Source: Euonymus europaeus (taxonomy: Eukaryota > Streptophyta > Magnoliopsida > Celastrales > Celastraceae). From it: 64,000 nucleotides of DNA. The stretch covers positions 23,776,501-23,840,500 of the forward strand of contig OY756957.1 of NCBI GenBank assembly GCA_963580455.1. The letters are read 5' to 3'. The notes below the pieces were generated by a model. It did not search any database. It was not told the origin of the DNA and saw nothing but the letters and a program-made list of their open reading frames with translations. Below are positions 47,300 to 58,847 of the stretch, piece by piece. Position 1 is the stretch's first letter. Every line of letters begins with the position of its first letter. The translations under genes were made by a program, and so were the position numbers.

Positions 47300-47855
47300 A
47301 CCTTAAAAACACCTTGACCACAAGGTGTTAGAAATTCAATCCTCCCGGATCGAAAGGAAAAGTATGTGTTAAAGAACTCATTGCTCTATGGAGCAATTTT
47401 TATTCATCAAGAAGACAAGTCTCTGGTTGTTCAAATTCGAACCCCATAACCCAAATCAAATGAAATGTACAAGCTCCAATCACTTGCTGCTCCTTACCAA
47501 GAAGGAAAGAATCATCACCATGAACTACAAGGGCTGGTTCCAAATCTCCAGAAATTACTAAAATCGGGGACATGACCTTATCGGCTTGGGCGACAACGAT
47601 GGCATCTTCTTCCTCTGGCAGCACCACAAAATCACGTTCTAACAAACGGAACAATACATCCCAATCACAACGAATCCTCTCAAATCCAGCATTTAATATC
47701 TCATCTAACCGCACCTTCAATTGCTCGAACGATTGTTGAAAAAACTGAGCAATTTGGTCTTGGATAGTTTGGAGCATGGTCTCTTGAACAAATTGGGGAA
47801 TCGGTTCACTCATGACACTCATGATTGAAGAAGAATGTTTGGCTTCGATACCAAA
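47300..47855 (-). pseudogene. Gypsy-type internal region, copy 1 (primer-binding site and gag start)
   Basis: Minus strand: after the LTR end comes TTTGGTATCGAAGCC (primer-binding-site region), then a frame at 47822-47400 starting MSVMSEPIPQFVQETMLQTI with a Gln-rich helical stretch, as at the start of a gag protein. It stops after 140 codons. It repeats at 48021-48624. Confidence 0.7.
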
Positions 47856-48006
47856 TGTTAGGATCTCTAATACCTAACAGACTCATCAATAGATTGATCT
47901 AAATGGAGAATAAACCAAGAATTGTGAGACACAAACTTGATCTGATTTTATTCAAAAAGAAAAAGAGTCACAAGAATGAACCATTCAAGCTAATGGATTC
48001 CTGACA
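47856..48006 (-). repeat. Internally deleted LTR
   Basis: Both ends match the 314-bp LTR at 48625-48938 (TGTCAGGAA... and ...GATCCTAACA on the minus strand), but a central portion of about 165 bp is missing. A purine tract AAGGGGGATGGATT precedes it on the minus strand (48020-48007). Confidence 0.8.
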
Positions 48007-48020
48007 AATCCATCCCCCTT

Positions 48021-48624
48021 AAAAACACCTTGACCACAAGGTGTTAGAAATTCAATCCTCCCGAATCAAAAGGAAAAATATGTGTTAAAGAACTCATTGC
48101 TCTATGGAGCAATTTCTCAAACAATTTATGTACATGGAAGAATCCATCATCAACGGCATGGAAAACTATCAATTCCTCAAGAAGACAAGTCTTTGGTTGT
48201 TCAAATTCGAACCCCATAACCCAAATCAAATGAAATGTACAAGCTCCAATCACTTGCCGCTCCTTACCAAGAAGGAAAGAATCATCACCATGAACCACAA
48301 GGGCTGGTTCCAAATCTCCAAAAATTACTGAAATCGGGGACGTGACCTTATCGGCTTGGGCGACAACGATGACATCTTCTTCCTCTGGCAGCACCACAAA
48401 ATCAAGTCTAACAAACGGAACAATACATCCCAATCACATCGAATCCTCTCAAATCTAGCATTTAATATCGCATCTAACCACACCTTCAATTGCTCGAACG
48501 ATTGTTGAACATACTGAGAAATTTGGTCTTGGATAGTTTGGAGCATGGTCTCTTGAAAAAATTGGTGAATCAGTTCACTCATGACACTCATGATTGAAGA
48601 AGAATGTTTGGCTTCGATACCAAA
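48021..48624 (-). pseudogene. Gypsy-type internal region, copy 2
   Basis: Repeats copy 1, with an additional ~50-bp stretch (48113-48180) and a one-base loss that shifts the frame near 48405. Frames start MSVMSELIHQFFQETMLQTI. Flanked by LTR sequence on both sides, it forms a tiny internally deleted element. Confidence 0.7.
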
Positions 48625-48938
48625 TGTTAGGATCTCTAATCCCTAACAGACTCATCAACAGATTGATCAAAATGGAGAATAAACCAAGAATTGTGAGACA
48701 CAAACTTGATCTGATTTTATTCGAAAAGAGAAAGAGTTACAAGAATGAACCAGTCAAGCTGGAGTAAATTCTCAAGAACAAAAATGTGAAATACAAGCTA
48801 GAATTCATCATCCAAAACACAAAGCTGTAATTATAGTATTTATCCTAAAATGTAAATGATCTCAGCCATCCAATCTATCGATCCATGCGACATCAAGAAG
48901 TAAGATCTTGATCGTTCAACCAAAATGGGTTCCTGACA
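48625..48938 (-). repeat. Gypsy-type LTR (314 bp)
   Basis: On the minus strand it starts TGTCAGGAACCCATTTTGG and ends GAGATCCTAACA, followed by the TGGTATCGAAGCC primer-binding region. The TG...CA ends are intact. Confidence 0.8.
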
Positions 48939-48989
48939 AGCAGCTTGGCCATGTTTCTTCACCAATCTTTTCTCCAAAATTTTCTCAGG

Positions 48990-50416
48990 CTAAGGTAGTA
49001 GTTGGCCCTGCAAATCAACTAGAGGTAAAGTAGGAGATACTACCATATTAGACCCAACATGTTTCTTAAGCTGGCTAATATGGAAAACATCATGAATTTT
49101 GGCTCCTTGAGGAAACTGCAGCTGATATGCGATAGACCCCACTCTTCTTAAAATTGGATAAGGTCTAAAAAACCTGTGTGACAGCTTGAGACTCCTTCTT
49201 TGAGCAATGGAAACTTGTCTATAAGGTTGCAGTTTGATATAAGCTAAATCTCCCACCTCAAAGTTCAATGATTTCCTCTTCTTATCAGCAAAATATTTCA
49301 TAGCAGTCTGACTTTTCCTCGAACTATTTTGTAACAGCTCGAACACAGCTGCTCGACTTTGCAAGTGTGAGTCCACACTAGCTACTGCTGTGGTACCAGG
49401 TGTATAATCACAGAGTCCAAGAGGTGCAATTCCATACAATACCTCAAAAGGAGTTAATCCTGTACTTGAATGCCATGTGGTGTTATAACAGAATTCAGCC
49501 AAGGGTATCCATTTAACCCATCCCTTTGGTTGTTGACCCGTATAAGCTCTAAGATATTGCTCAAGAGCTTTGTTCACTTCCTCAGTTTGTCCATCAGATT
49601 GAGGGTGATAGGCAGTGGACATGTTATGCTTGGTCCCTTGAAGTTTCCACAAATTTTGCCAAAATGCACTAGTAAACACTGTATCTCTGTCAGAAACAAT
49701 CCTTTTAGGAAGGCCATGCAACTTGAACACATTATCCATGTATACTTGAGCCACTGAAACATCAATATATGGATGTGAGAGTGGCAAAAAATGAGAATAT
49801 TTTGACATTCTATCTACCACAACCAAAATCAGTGTCTTGCTAAAAGAAGAAGGCAACCCATCAATAAAATCAAGACTAATATCAGTCCACACCTTTTGTG
49901 GGATAGGCAAAGGTTGCAATAAACCCGCTGGAATGATATTTATGTATTTAGTAGCCTGGCAGATTTCACAGCTTTTGACATATTCCTTGACAGCCCTCTT
50001 GAGTCCTCTCCAATAGAAATCTCGTTTAACCCTTTGATATGTCTTTTTAAAATCTGTATGACCTGCCACTGGAGATGAATGAACATAGTCCAAAATTTGA
50101 CCAATGACATCAGAAGTTTGCCCACATACAACCTGCCCTTATTATATAATAAACATTCAATGAAGCTATACTTATCCATAATAGTTGCCCCAGGAGGAAA
50201 CTGAACCAAAATAAGCTGGACAGCAGCATCATTAACATATGTATTCTTAACATCTGTAAAAAAATTCAGAGAAGGAACAGACATAGCCATGCAACTAATT
50301 CCAGATTGAAAGGTCTTTTGCAAATCTTCTATAGCCTCATCTACATGTTCCTGAATTCTACTAGCAGTCTCACCCTCTTGTGCAACATGAACTGACTTAG
50401 GGTTTTGGTTTGTCAA
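48990..50416 (-). pseudogene. Gypsy retrotransposon integrase and C-terminal region
   Basis: A 367-codon minus-strand frame contains the H2C2-type region (YWRGLKRAVKEYVKSCEICQ), the integrase core with DISLDFIDGLPSS and VSDRDTVFTSAFW, and TAYHPQSDGQTEEVNKALEQ, then the C-terminal FEVGDLAYIKLQPYR and KIHDVFHISQLKKHVG (chromodomain-linker type). The stretch 50416-49940 supplies the linker before it, in a different frame. Reverse transcriptase, RNase H, protease and gag are missing, so this is a deleted copy. Confidence 0.9.
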
Positions 50417-50459
50417 ACGAGATTGTATTTGATGTGAGCTATGGATCGCTTCGATACCA

Positions 50460-50730
50460 TGAAATAGTTTACAAAATCAAGTTCTTAAGGGAGAAAACAA
50501 ACTGTTACAAGAAGGTTTTGTGAAGCTCGAAAGCAAGACTAAGGAAATACAAGGCTTATATGAGACAGGGATGACCAGCCATCTTCAATAATTTGAAATA
50601 AGAAATAAATAATAAAAAGTAATTGTCTAGTCAAACAACGATCATAACCCAATAAATCTAGCAACAATAAAACGATGACGCATGGACTAACATTAATCGT
50701 TGATATCACAAAGACATTAAAAAAGGATAT
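50460..50730 (-). repeat. Second, unrelated LTR end with primer-binding site
   Basis: On the minus strand the sequence ends CTATTTCA and is followed by TGGTATCGAAGCGATCC, a primer-binding-site configuration. Its sequence does not match the LTR at 48625, so the integrase remnant and this LTR may belong to different elements joined by deletion. The outer limit was not determined. Confidence 0.45.
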
Positions 50731-50756
50731 AAACAATTATATATTAGAAGAAAAAA

Positions 50757-50998
50757 CTAGATTCTGCCGAAGACGGAAGCCCCACATGACATAATTGGTG
50801 ATGGCAACCAAACCAAACCAACTTGTTTGGTTTCATGCACCTTGCCACCTCTGGCATGCGGAGCTGACTCACCTTTCCATTCCATCCGAAAGCTCATATC
50901 TTCTTCTCCGAACCGTGCATGCATCGAACTTTCCTGAACCATCCTACTCAGCTTGCTATACATGTCATGTCCGTATACGTCTTGTATCTGAAATCTAG
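50757..50998 (-). other. Possible orphan exon
   Basis: A GC-richer minus-strand frame reads MYSKLSRMVQESSMHARFGE then EDMSFRMEWK, followed by a good donor (AAAG|GTGAGT). It has coding-like composition but no recognised domain and no partner exons. Confidence 0.25.
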
Positions 50999-51549
50999 AT
51001 TCTGAAAGAAAAAAATTAATTTATTTTTTATTTTTTATCATCCTTAAATAAAAGAAAAATTATTACAACAAATATTCTATGTGCACTTAATTTGTAATAT
51101 ACGAATTTGTTGTAATAAAAGTCTCTCGTTGCCACCTTCACTAATTTTATTTGGAGCACGCGTAACATGTGCAATCAAATTCTGCCAATATTGAGGGGTT
51201 TTTATCCTCTTTGTTCTTTTATGTCTATTTTTCTTGTTTTGGAAAATTATTTTGTTCACTTACTTGTACGTCTTTAATTTGCTGGCAACTTTTGATCCCA
51301 ACAACGTGACTAATATTTTCTTGGAGGATTTTTTTTTTTTTTACTAAAATTGTTGCGCCTATAGCATGTGACAGATAAAAAAAAGAAAGTAATTAAATAA
51401 GTAGCTGCCGATAAAAGAAAAAAAAGACACGTGACATAATTTGAATAAAAAACAGCTTTCACGTTTAAGCTAATTTCAGAATATTTTTTTATTAAGTAAT
51501 GTTATTTATAATATCATATTTTTTTACAAAAAATATAAAATCTATGTAA
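50999..51549. other. Intergenic DNA left of MULE-2
   Basis: AT-rich with several A and T runs. No gene seen. Confidence 0.5.
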
Positions 51550-51558
51550 TTTATAAAT
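51550..51558. other. Left 9-bp target-site duplication of MULE-2
   Basis: TTTATAAAT, identical to 62322-62330. Confidence 0.85.
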
Positions 51559-51690
51559 GGGGAAATTAGGGTTAAGTCCTAATTTAATAAGTTTTGATAG
51601 TAAAAGGACACCTCACCTTTTTTCATTAGATAGGATCCAACTCATATTTAAAATAATTGAATTAAGGACAATATGACTTGTTCGTAACCT
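51559..51690 (+). repeat. Left terminal inverted repeat of MULE-2
   Basis: Pairs with 62200-62321. The match is imperfect, with several small indels. Confidence 0.8.
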
Positions 51691-52416
51691 TCAAACGCAG
51701 AAACCAGTCTTGACCAAACGGCCATTTATTCTGATGAAGGAGAGATTCAATTTCGAGCTCATAGATCGCCCTTTATTTCTGATCCTGGTCTCCTCTAGTG
51801 AAGCTAGCTCCTAATCTAACATTTCTTTGGCCGTTCTTCGGGTGCTACAAATTGATTCAGGTTAGTTGTACTTCTTCATTGTTTTCTTGATTTCTCATCT
51901 CTGGTTTATCTTCTTTTTGCTTTTGCTGCTGCAATCTTCAATCTAGTTGTGTCTTCTTTCTTTTCTAGTTGTATGATGTATTCTAGATGGGTGGCTCTTT
52001 TGTGAGATCATTGTAATCATCTTCTTCTAGTGTGTGTATATATAGATAGATAGATAGATAGAGATACTGAGAGAGAGCTCCTTGGTCTCTGGCTTGATTT
52101 ATTTGCAGGCACATTCTTCTTGTCTTAGTTGTATAATATATTGTTCAAATCTGAATCTCAAGTCCTGTATTACTTATTTCGTGAACTGTGCTTTGAGATC
52201 TCTGATCTTGATTGGATATATTTAACAATTTCTATCTGATTTATCTTCATTGTTGATTTGATTTTTTGCTTTGTATTTTATATTTTTTGTATACAGCTTT
52301 GTGTATCAGTTCTGTTCTACAGAGAAAATGTAGATTCTACAGATAAAATTTATTTTTAACATGGTTGTTCATTGTTTTGTGCAGATAAACTTTGAGGATT
52401 GAGGTTTTTATTCGAT
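51691..52416 (+). promoter_or_regulatory. Promoter, 5' UTR and leader intron of the MULE-2 transposase
   Basis: Leader-like sequence to about 51862, then a probable intron (donor GATTCAG|GTTAGTT near 51861, acceptor GTGCAG|ATAAAC at 52384). The intron contains a (GATA)n run (52047-52063) and the first element motifs (TTCTACAGAGAAAATG and TTCTACAGATAAAA, about 52316-52348). Confidence 0.45.
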
Positions 52417-54630
52417 ATGGCATCAGTTCCTCCATGCATTTTGATTTTGAAGCATGAGTCATTAAGTTCAATGATGAGAGTTGTTTATGGTATGAATTTC
52501 ACGGGTTTGGTCAATTTTGTGTGTGCTGAATGGAATTTTCTGGATTCTGAAAATTTGCATTTTCTGGCTTATTTACCTGGACATTCTGAGTGCATGGTTG
52601 ATAATGATGAGGATTTGAACAATTTATTATCTCTTGCTCGTAATTTTTCTATGGGTCATGTTGATGTTTTGGTGAAAAGAGGTTGTTTACAAGCATTAAC
52701 TTCTAATGTTGATGTTTCTGGTGGCATTGAGTCTTCTAGTTCTTTAGTTGATAGTTCCACTGCTTATAATGATGAATTTGAGCAAGAGTCAATTTCTATA
52801 TTGGCTTTTGGAAATAATAAGAGGAAGACTTTGCTTACTTCTGGTTGGTCAGCGGGTATCTGCCATGTAGGGCAGTGTTTTAGTGGTGGTGTTATTGAGT
52901 TTCGCAATGTTTTGTTGAAGTTTGGAATTGAGGTTGGTTTTGAGTATGTTTTGATAAAGAATGACAAGTCGAGGGTTACTGCTGAATGTAAATATAAGAT
53001 TTCAAAAGGTTGTCAATGACGTGTTCATGCATCAGTAGAGAAGTCAAATGGCTTCTTTTTTATTAGGTCATTCAACAATATGCATACTTGTGGTTCTGTC
53101 ATTCGTACTAGTAAGTACAACCGATTGGAGTCTGATATTGTTGCTGGCATTATTGCTGATCGTATATCTACTGTTCCTCTAGTTCGTCCAACTGATGTTT
53201 TAAAGGAAATTAAATCGGATTATGGTTTGAATGTTAGTTACTTTACTGCATGGTATGGTGTTGAAAAAGCTAAGAGGATGAAATATGGTGAGCATAGTTC
53301 TTCCTTTGATTTGTTACGGGTTTATTTTGAGGAAGCCAATGCTTGTAATCCGGGTTCACATTTTGAGATTGAATGTGATCTGTTAGTGAGTGTTTCAAGA
53401 GATGTTTTCTGTCATTTGGTGCGTCGATCTCAGGCTTCAACTTTTGTCGTCCTTTGCTTTTTCTTGATGGGACATTTTTGAAAGGGCGCTATAAGGGGAA
53501 CCTTCTTGCTGCTACAGCAAAAGACGGTGAAGAAGGTAAGGAACTATCTGTTTATATTCTACAGAGAAATATATATTCTGAGTTTTATTTATTCTTCTTT
53601 GTTTGTTTACTTGTGTAGGGATATTTGTGGTTGCATTTGCAATTGTTTTGGCTGAGAATGAAGATAATTGGTTATGGTTTTTGAGATTATTGAAGCCCCA
53701 TATTGATTGCACAAGGAACTTAACTTTTATGAGTGATCGTCATTCTGGTATTCTTAATGGTGTTAGAAATGTTTTTCCTTCTGCTCACCATTCTTTTTGT
53801 CTTATGCATATGAAGGGAAATTTGAAGGATAGATTGAAAGGTTATTGTAGTTCTTTTAGGAAAATGATTGTTAAGAAGTTCGAAAAATGTGCTTTTGTAG
53901 CAAGTAGAATTGCATTTAATGACTGTATGCAAGAACTTTTATCTGTTGGTGGTGCCAATGTTGCTAGTTTTATAGAGGATGCTCCAGCAACACAAATGGT
54001 GAGATGTATTCAAATTTGGCTGAGTCATTCAATTCTTTGATTTCTGAATATCGTTCTTTACCTATCACAAACTTGGTTGATAAGATTCGTTGGAAGTTTA
54101 TGGATCGGATATCAAGTAGAAGGGATACTGCGAAGACATGGAATTCAGTTTTATGTCCTTCTAAGGAGAAGAAAATTCAAACATTTTTGAAGGAGGGTTG
54201 TCCTTGGGTTGTTAGTGCATCCAGTGTTGAAGTATTTGAGGTACATTCATCTCCTGTTGAGGTGGTTAATATTTTACAAAGGGTTTGTTCATGTGGGAGA
54301 TGGCAAATAAATGGTTTCCCATGTTCCCATGCATTTGCGGTTTTGTCCAAGAGCGGAAAAGTCATATATGATTATGTTGAGAATTACTTTCATGCTGCAT
54401 TTTATGTTGGATGCTACTCACAGTCTATATTTCCGGTCCAAATGATATGAAAAGTGGGTGGAAAGAATGCAGATGCACTTATTTTCCCACCTAAGTCAAA
54501 GAAACAGCCAGGAAGGCCCAAGAAGAAGAGAATCAGATCTGTTGGAGAGAGCATTCCTAGAAAGATCAAGTGCGGAAGATGCGGGCAGATTGGGAATCAC
54601 AATAAGAGGAGTTGCAATGGCGCATTATGA
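52417..54630 (+). pseudogene. MuDR-type transposase of MULE-2 (broken)
   Basis: Starts MASVPPCILILKHESL (a PB1-like N-terminal domain), then a MuDR-type DNA-binding region (CFSGGVIEFRNVLLKFGIEV), the MULE transposase core (LDGTFLKGRYKGNLLAATA; MSDRHSGILNGVRNVFPSAH), a SWIM finger (CSCGRWQINGFPCSHA) and a CCHC knuckle (CGRCGQIGNHNKRSC). One intron, 53536-53618 (GT-AG), is in phase and contains a motif copy. Lesions: TGA at 53017-53019 at a position that is normally Trp in this family, a one-base frameshift near 53413 in a T run, another near 53998, and a further stop or shift near 54448. It is related to Arabidopsis MURA/VANA-like proteins rather than to the FAR1-type transposase of MULE-1. 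Confidence 0.9.
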
Positions 54631-54761
54631 TAGAGATGTAATTCACATTTTTGTATTCTTGGACTATTCATTATATGTAATTTCAGTATTTCTACTCTTT
54701 TACTTTGTTGTTCGTTGGACAACATCTTTTTTTTCATAATGAAAAGCTGTACTGTTATGCA

Positions 54762-54850
54762 GAAAAATAGTTCTACAGAGCAAAATAAGTTCTACAGAGC
54801 AAAATAAGTTCTACAGAGAAAAATAACTTGAACAGATAAAAATAAGTTTA
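54762..54850. repeat. MULE-2 motif cluster after the transposase
   Basis: Four close copies: TTCTACAGAGCAAAATAAG twice, TTCTACAGAGAAAAATAAC, then TTGAACAGATAAAAATAAG. Confidence 0.9.
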
Positions 54851-54907
54851 ACATTGATGAAGTGTTGAAAATAGAAGTGGTTTATCGAATTCATTCCCTT
54901 TAAAATT

Positions 54908-55437
54908 ACAGAATGAAAAACCGATACACGAGCCCGTTAGGGTTTAGCGAATCCGAAACCCTTAGGGTTTAACACTTACTGTTTAGGTTACAGATTAAAA
55001 AACTGATACACGAGCCCGTTAGGGTTTTGACACTTACTGTTTATGTTACAGAATGAAAAACCGATACACGAGCCCGTTAGGGTTTAGCGAATCCGAAACC
55101 CTTAGGGTTTAACACTTACTGTTTAGGTTACAGAATGAAAAACCGATACACGAGCCCGTTAGGGTTTAGCAAATCCGATACACGAGCCCGTTAGGGTTTA
55201 GCGAATCCGAAACCCTTAGGGTTTAACACTTACTGTTTAGGTTACAGAATGAAAAATCCGATACACGAGCCCGTTAGGGTTTAGCGAATCCGAAACCCTT
55301 AGGGTTTAACACTTACTGTTTAGGTTACAGAATGAAAAATCGATACACGAGCCCGTTAGGGTTTAGCGAATCCAAAACCCTTAAGATTTAACACTTACTG
55401 TTTAGGTTACAGAATGAAAAATCGATACACGAGGTTT
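54908..55437. repeat. Tandem satellite of ~81-83 bp with telobox sequence
   Basis: Eight starts of CGATACACGAGCCCGTTAGG at spacings of 81, 59, 81, 32, 83, 83 and about 81 bp. Full units read through GGGTTTAGCGAATCCGAAAC, CCTTAGGGTTTAACACTTAC and TGTTTAGGTTACAGAATG. Each full unit has one or two AAACCCTAA-type teloboxes. Confidence 0.92.
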
Positions 55438-56230
55438 AAAGTTTAGGGTCTGGGAATTTTGGTTTGGCATTTATGATTGATGTTTAGGTTTTACATAGTT
55501 TGGGGTTTAGGTTTTATAAATAAAACTAGTGCATATATAGATTTAGGATTCTTTGGGGTTTATTGTTTTTTTTAGGTTTAGCATTTCAAGATTTTTAAGG
55601 TTTAGGGTTTATATGGTTCTACAGAGAAAAATGTAGGTTCTATATAGTGTTTAAGCTTTTGGGGTTTAGGGTTGTAAGGGTTTGGGGTTTAGGGTTTGAC
55701 ATTTATGATTGAGGTTTAGGTTTTACAAGGTTTAGGGTTTAGTATTTATAAATAAAAATAGTGCATATATTGATTTAGGGTTCTTTGGGGGTTTTTTTTT
55801 TTTAGGTTTGCCATTTAGGGTTTTGTAAGGTTTAGGGTTTACATAGTTCTACAGAGAAAAATGTAGGTTCTATAGAGTTTATGATTTTAAGGTTTAGTGT
55901 TTTAGGGTTTTAAGGTTTTAAAGTTTAAGGGTTTAAGGTTTGGCATTTATGATTGATGTTTAGGATTTATCTAGTTTAGGGTTTAGTTTTTACAATTAAA
56001 AATTGCGCATATTTAGATTTATGGTTCTTTGGAGTTTATTGTTTTTTAAAGTTTAGCGTTTATATGGTTCGTTAGAGAAAAATGTAGGTTCTATATGGTT
56101 TATGCTTTTAAGGTTTAGGATTTAGGGTTTGAAGGTTTATGGTTTGGGGTTTGAAGGTTTATGGTTTGGGGTTTTAAGGTTTTTTTATTTAGGTTTTCAC
56201 ATAGTTTAGGGTTTAGTTTTATGGTTTATG
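55438..56230. repeat. Degenerate telomere-like (TTTAGGG) tract
   Basis: Long run of GGTTTAGGGTTT phrases separated by TTATGATTGATGTTTAGG and similar, itself arranged as two or three ~250-bp higher-order copies (GTGCATATATAGATTTAGGA at about 55530, related at about 55760 and about 56005). Copies of the element motif (GGTTCTACAGAGAAAAATGT) are embedded at 55614, 55850 and 56227. Confidence 0.85.
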
Positions 56231-57147
56231 TGGGTTCTACAGAGAAAAATGTTACAAAACTAGCTAAGAAAAAAACAAAATCCTCCAACTTAATTGGCCT
56301 CTTTCAATATCTTGTTTGTTAGCTGTACATAATGTATGAACACAAAATCTTTCAACTTAGATATTGCAATAATATGCATAGTGTCATGTGTTCATATGAC
56401 AGAGAAATATGTCTATCTACAAAGAAAAATTAGTATCAGTCTTGCTCAAATTTCTTAAAAGTTTCATAATCTTCTCTCGTCCAACTCCCTTTCCTGTCAT
56501 TCAGCAGTTCATGAATTATATCTGTTCTGATTTGTCGTTGTTCACTCTTGGTTAGTGTCTTCGGGATATAGCTATGCGTAAGAATCTGTTTAATTGCATA
56601 GCACACAATCGCTCTGCAATGCAAATGGTTTAAGAGTTAATAACTGTTTGTAAAAAATTAAATTTATTATATTATATTACATGAAATTTAAAAAAATGAT
56701 TATACCTGGCATCCATTTGTTGAGGCATATCACCCATAGATATATGATTCTTCCCTTTTTTTCGAACTTCTTTACATTTTCAATGATATATGTTTTCTGT
56801 AGAATAGAAAAGTGAAAATTAATTATCATATGAATAGATCATATGTATAAAGTTTAGTAGATTACCATTTCTTCTGCGTCTAACATGTAAGGATCCGATA
56901 GCTCTTTCTTTCTTGGACGCATTGAGTTGTAATGCGTCCAAGTGTCCCTCTCTGTATCAAACAAAAGCAGTGTCCAATGTCTTGAAGGATTTTTAGGATT
57001 GCCATCCGAATTTAGTGGGAAAAGCAAGAATTTTGCATCTTCACATTCTTTTGTTTTCAGCTTTTTGTGTAGTAATGCTTGTAGGAGGTTTTCATTTTTT
57101 CTCCTTATAAATTGCTGAACCAGGAAAAAAATTGATCAAAAAAAAAT

Positions 57148-57205
57148 TGTACAGAGAAAAAAATAGCTTCTACAGAGACAAAAAAACTTCTACAGAGAAA
57201 AAATG
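57148..57205. repeat. MULE-2 motif cluster in a Ulp1-like gene intron
   Basis: TGTACAGAGAAAAAAATAG, CTTCTACAGAGACAAAAAAA and CTTCTACAGAGAAAAAATG in a row. Further single copies in neighbouring introns lie at about 57378 and 57524-57557. Confidence 0.9.
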
Positions 57206-58677
57206 ACTTGCCAGACAGCAACTTGGAAACACAAATGATGATCCATTAAAATAATTCCACGGACTTTCCGGGATGTTAGGTTCTTGACTTTCCATTAATA
57301 TTTCACTGTATGAATCAATCACCTAGAAGAAGCATCGTCAACAATTAAATGAAATTTTAAGAGAAGGAAATAAACATACAGAGAAAAATGTAGGATTTTA
57401 TGTTCACTTACTCCGTCAGTGATTTCCTTTTCTTCAATCATGTCTATTATGTCTTTCAAAGATACATTTGACATTGGTCCTACGTCCAAACATGAGCTCT
57501 GTGAATTGAAAATAGACAATATTCAACAGAGAAAAATGATTCAACAGAGAAAAATGATTCAACCCAAGCATTTTGGACCAGATTCTCAAACTAACTAGAA
57601 AAAGTGATTGAAAAAAGCAACAGTGGCCCCTTTTTTGGGTGAGGAATCAAAAGAAAATATATAATATCAACGGTATTCAGAGACAAATTTAAGAAGAGAG
57701 AGCAAATTGATGCACATTACAAGCTTTATTTTTAACCATATTAAAGAGACACAGGAAAAATAACACAAGGGTTAGGATATCATACCTTTCTCCTTCAATG
57801 GCATTGATTTCATTCAATTTTTCCCGGTCTGCAGTTGACAAGTTATATCCAACAGGCCACTTCTTCAAAAATTTGATTGGTGCTACTTTAACTGGTGGTT
57901 TATGACTTGGAGTTGGAACATCAGTGATGTCAATCACATTAGCTTGCTTCTCCTCTACTTGAGCCCCCTCACAAGTTTGCTTTCCACCAATCTTTCGCTT
58001 CTTTTTCACCATAAAATCATATTCATGATCTTCAAGTAGAGGTTTTTTTGTTCTCTTTTTCTGCTTGATTCTTGTAATCACAGATCTTACAGATTCTTTT
58101 GGTTCTTCCTCCTCTTTGTTTTCCTCATCCTTTTCCTCTTTCTCTTTCTCTTCTTTCCCCCCCGTTTTCTCTTTATCTTCTACTTCATCTGCCATTTTCC
58201 CTTCCACTTCCTCCTCTTCCTTTCCTCCATTTATCACCTCCTTTCTCTCTTCCTCTTTTGCTGCCTCTTTCGCTCCCTCCACTTCCTTATTTTTTATCTC
58301 TTCAATTTTTTCTTTCAAAACAGAATTTTCAAATTCTGTTATAGCCATTTGTGCATCTATTTCTCTTGCCATCTCTTTCATAACCTCAATTGTTGCTTCA
58401 AGCATATTCACCTTTTCTTCAAGAGCAGTCACTTTTTCATCTCTTTGCGCTAATTCCTCTTCAAGTGTTTTGAGTTTTTGTTGAAGCTCATATTTTTCAT
58501 TATAAATGTTATCATGGTCTTCTATTTCCATTTGATCTTCTTGTCCATCAAATGATTCAATTGGATCAAATCTTCTTTGGTCATCAGCAGCAGCCTCTTC
58601 TTTCTCTTCTTCATTCTCTTCCTCATCATCATCATTGTCTTGCTCCTCTTCTGATTCCTCCTCATTTTCATTCATTT

Positions 58678-58817
58678 CAACATTCAAATTTCCAAATAGT
58701 TGCTCTTCCATTATGGTTGGCTCAAGATCTTTATCATTAATCTAGATCAACATTCAAATTTCCAAATAGTTGCTCTTCCATTATGGTTGGCTCAAGATCT
58801 TTATCATTAATCTAGAT
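58678..58817. repeat. 70-bp tandem duplication across a splice acceptor
   Basis: Two adjacent identical 70-bp copies (58678-58747 and 58748-58817) include the TCTAG acceptor and first codons of the large acidic exon of the minus-strand Ulp1-like gene. Using the distal acceptor leads to an in-frame stop. The proximal one keeps the frame. Confidence 0.9.
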
Positions 58818-58847
58818 AAAATTGGACAAAAAAAGAATTAAATTGTT

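Noticed and set aside
55438..56230. True chromosome end (telomere)
   Set aside because: The TTTAGGG units are degenerate, interrupted by other sequence and embedded within a transposon with intact right-hand structure and flanking genes.
58065..58484. Plus-strand Ser/Phe-rich frames of 81-139 codons
   Set aside because: Antisense shadow of the Glu/Lys-rich exon of the minus-strand Ulp1-like pseudogene.
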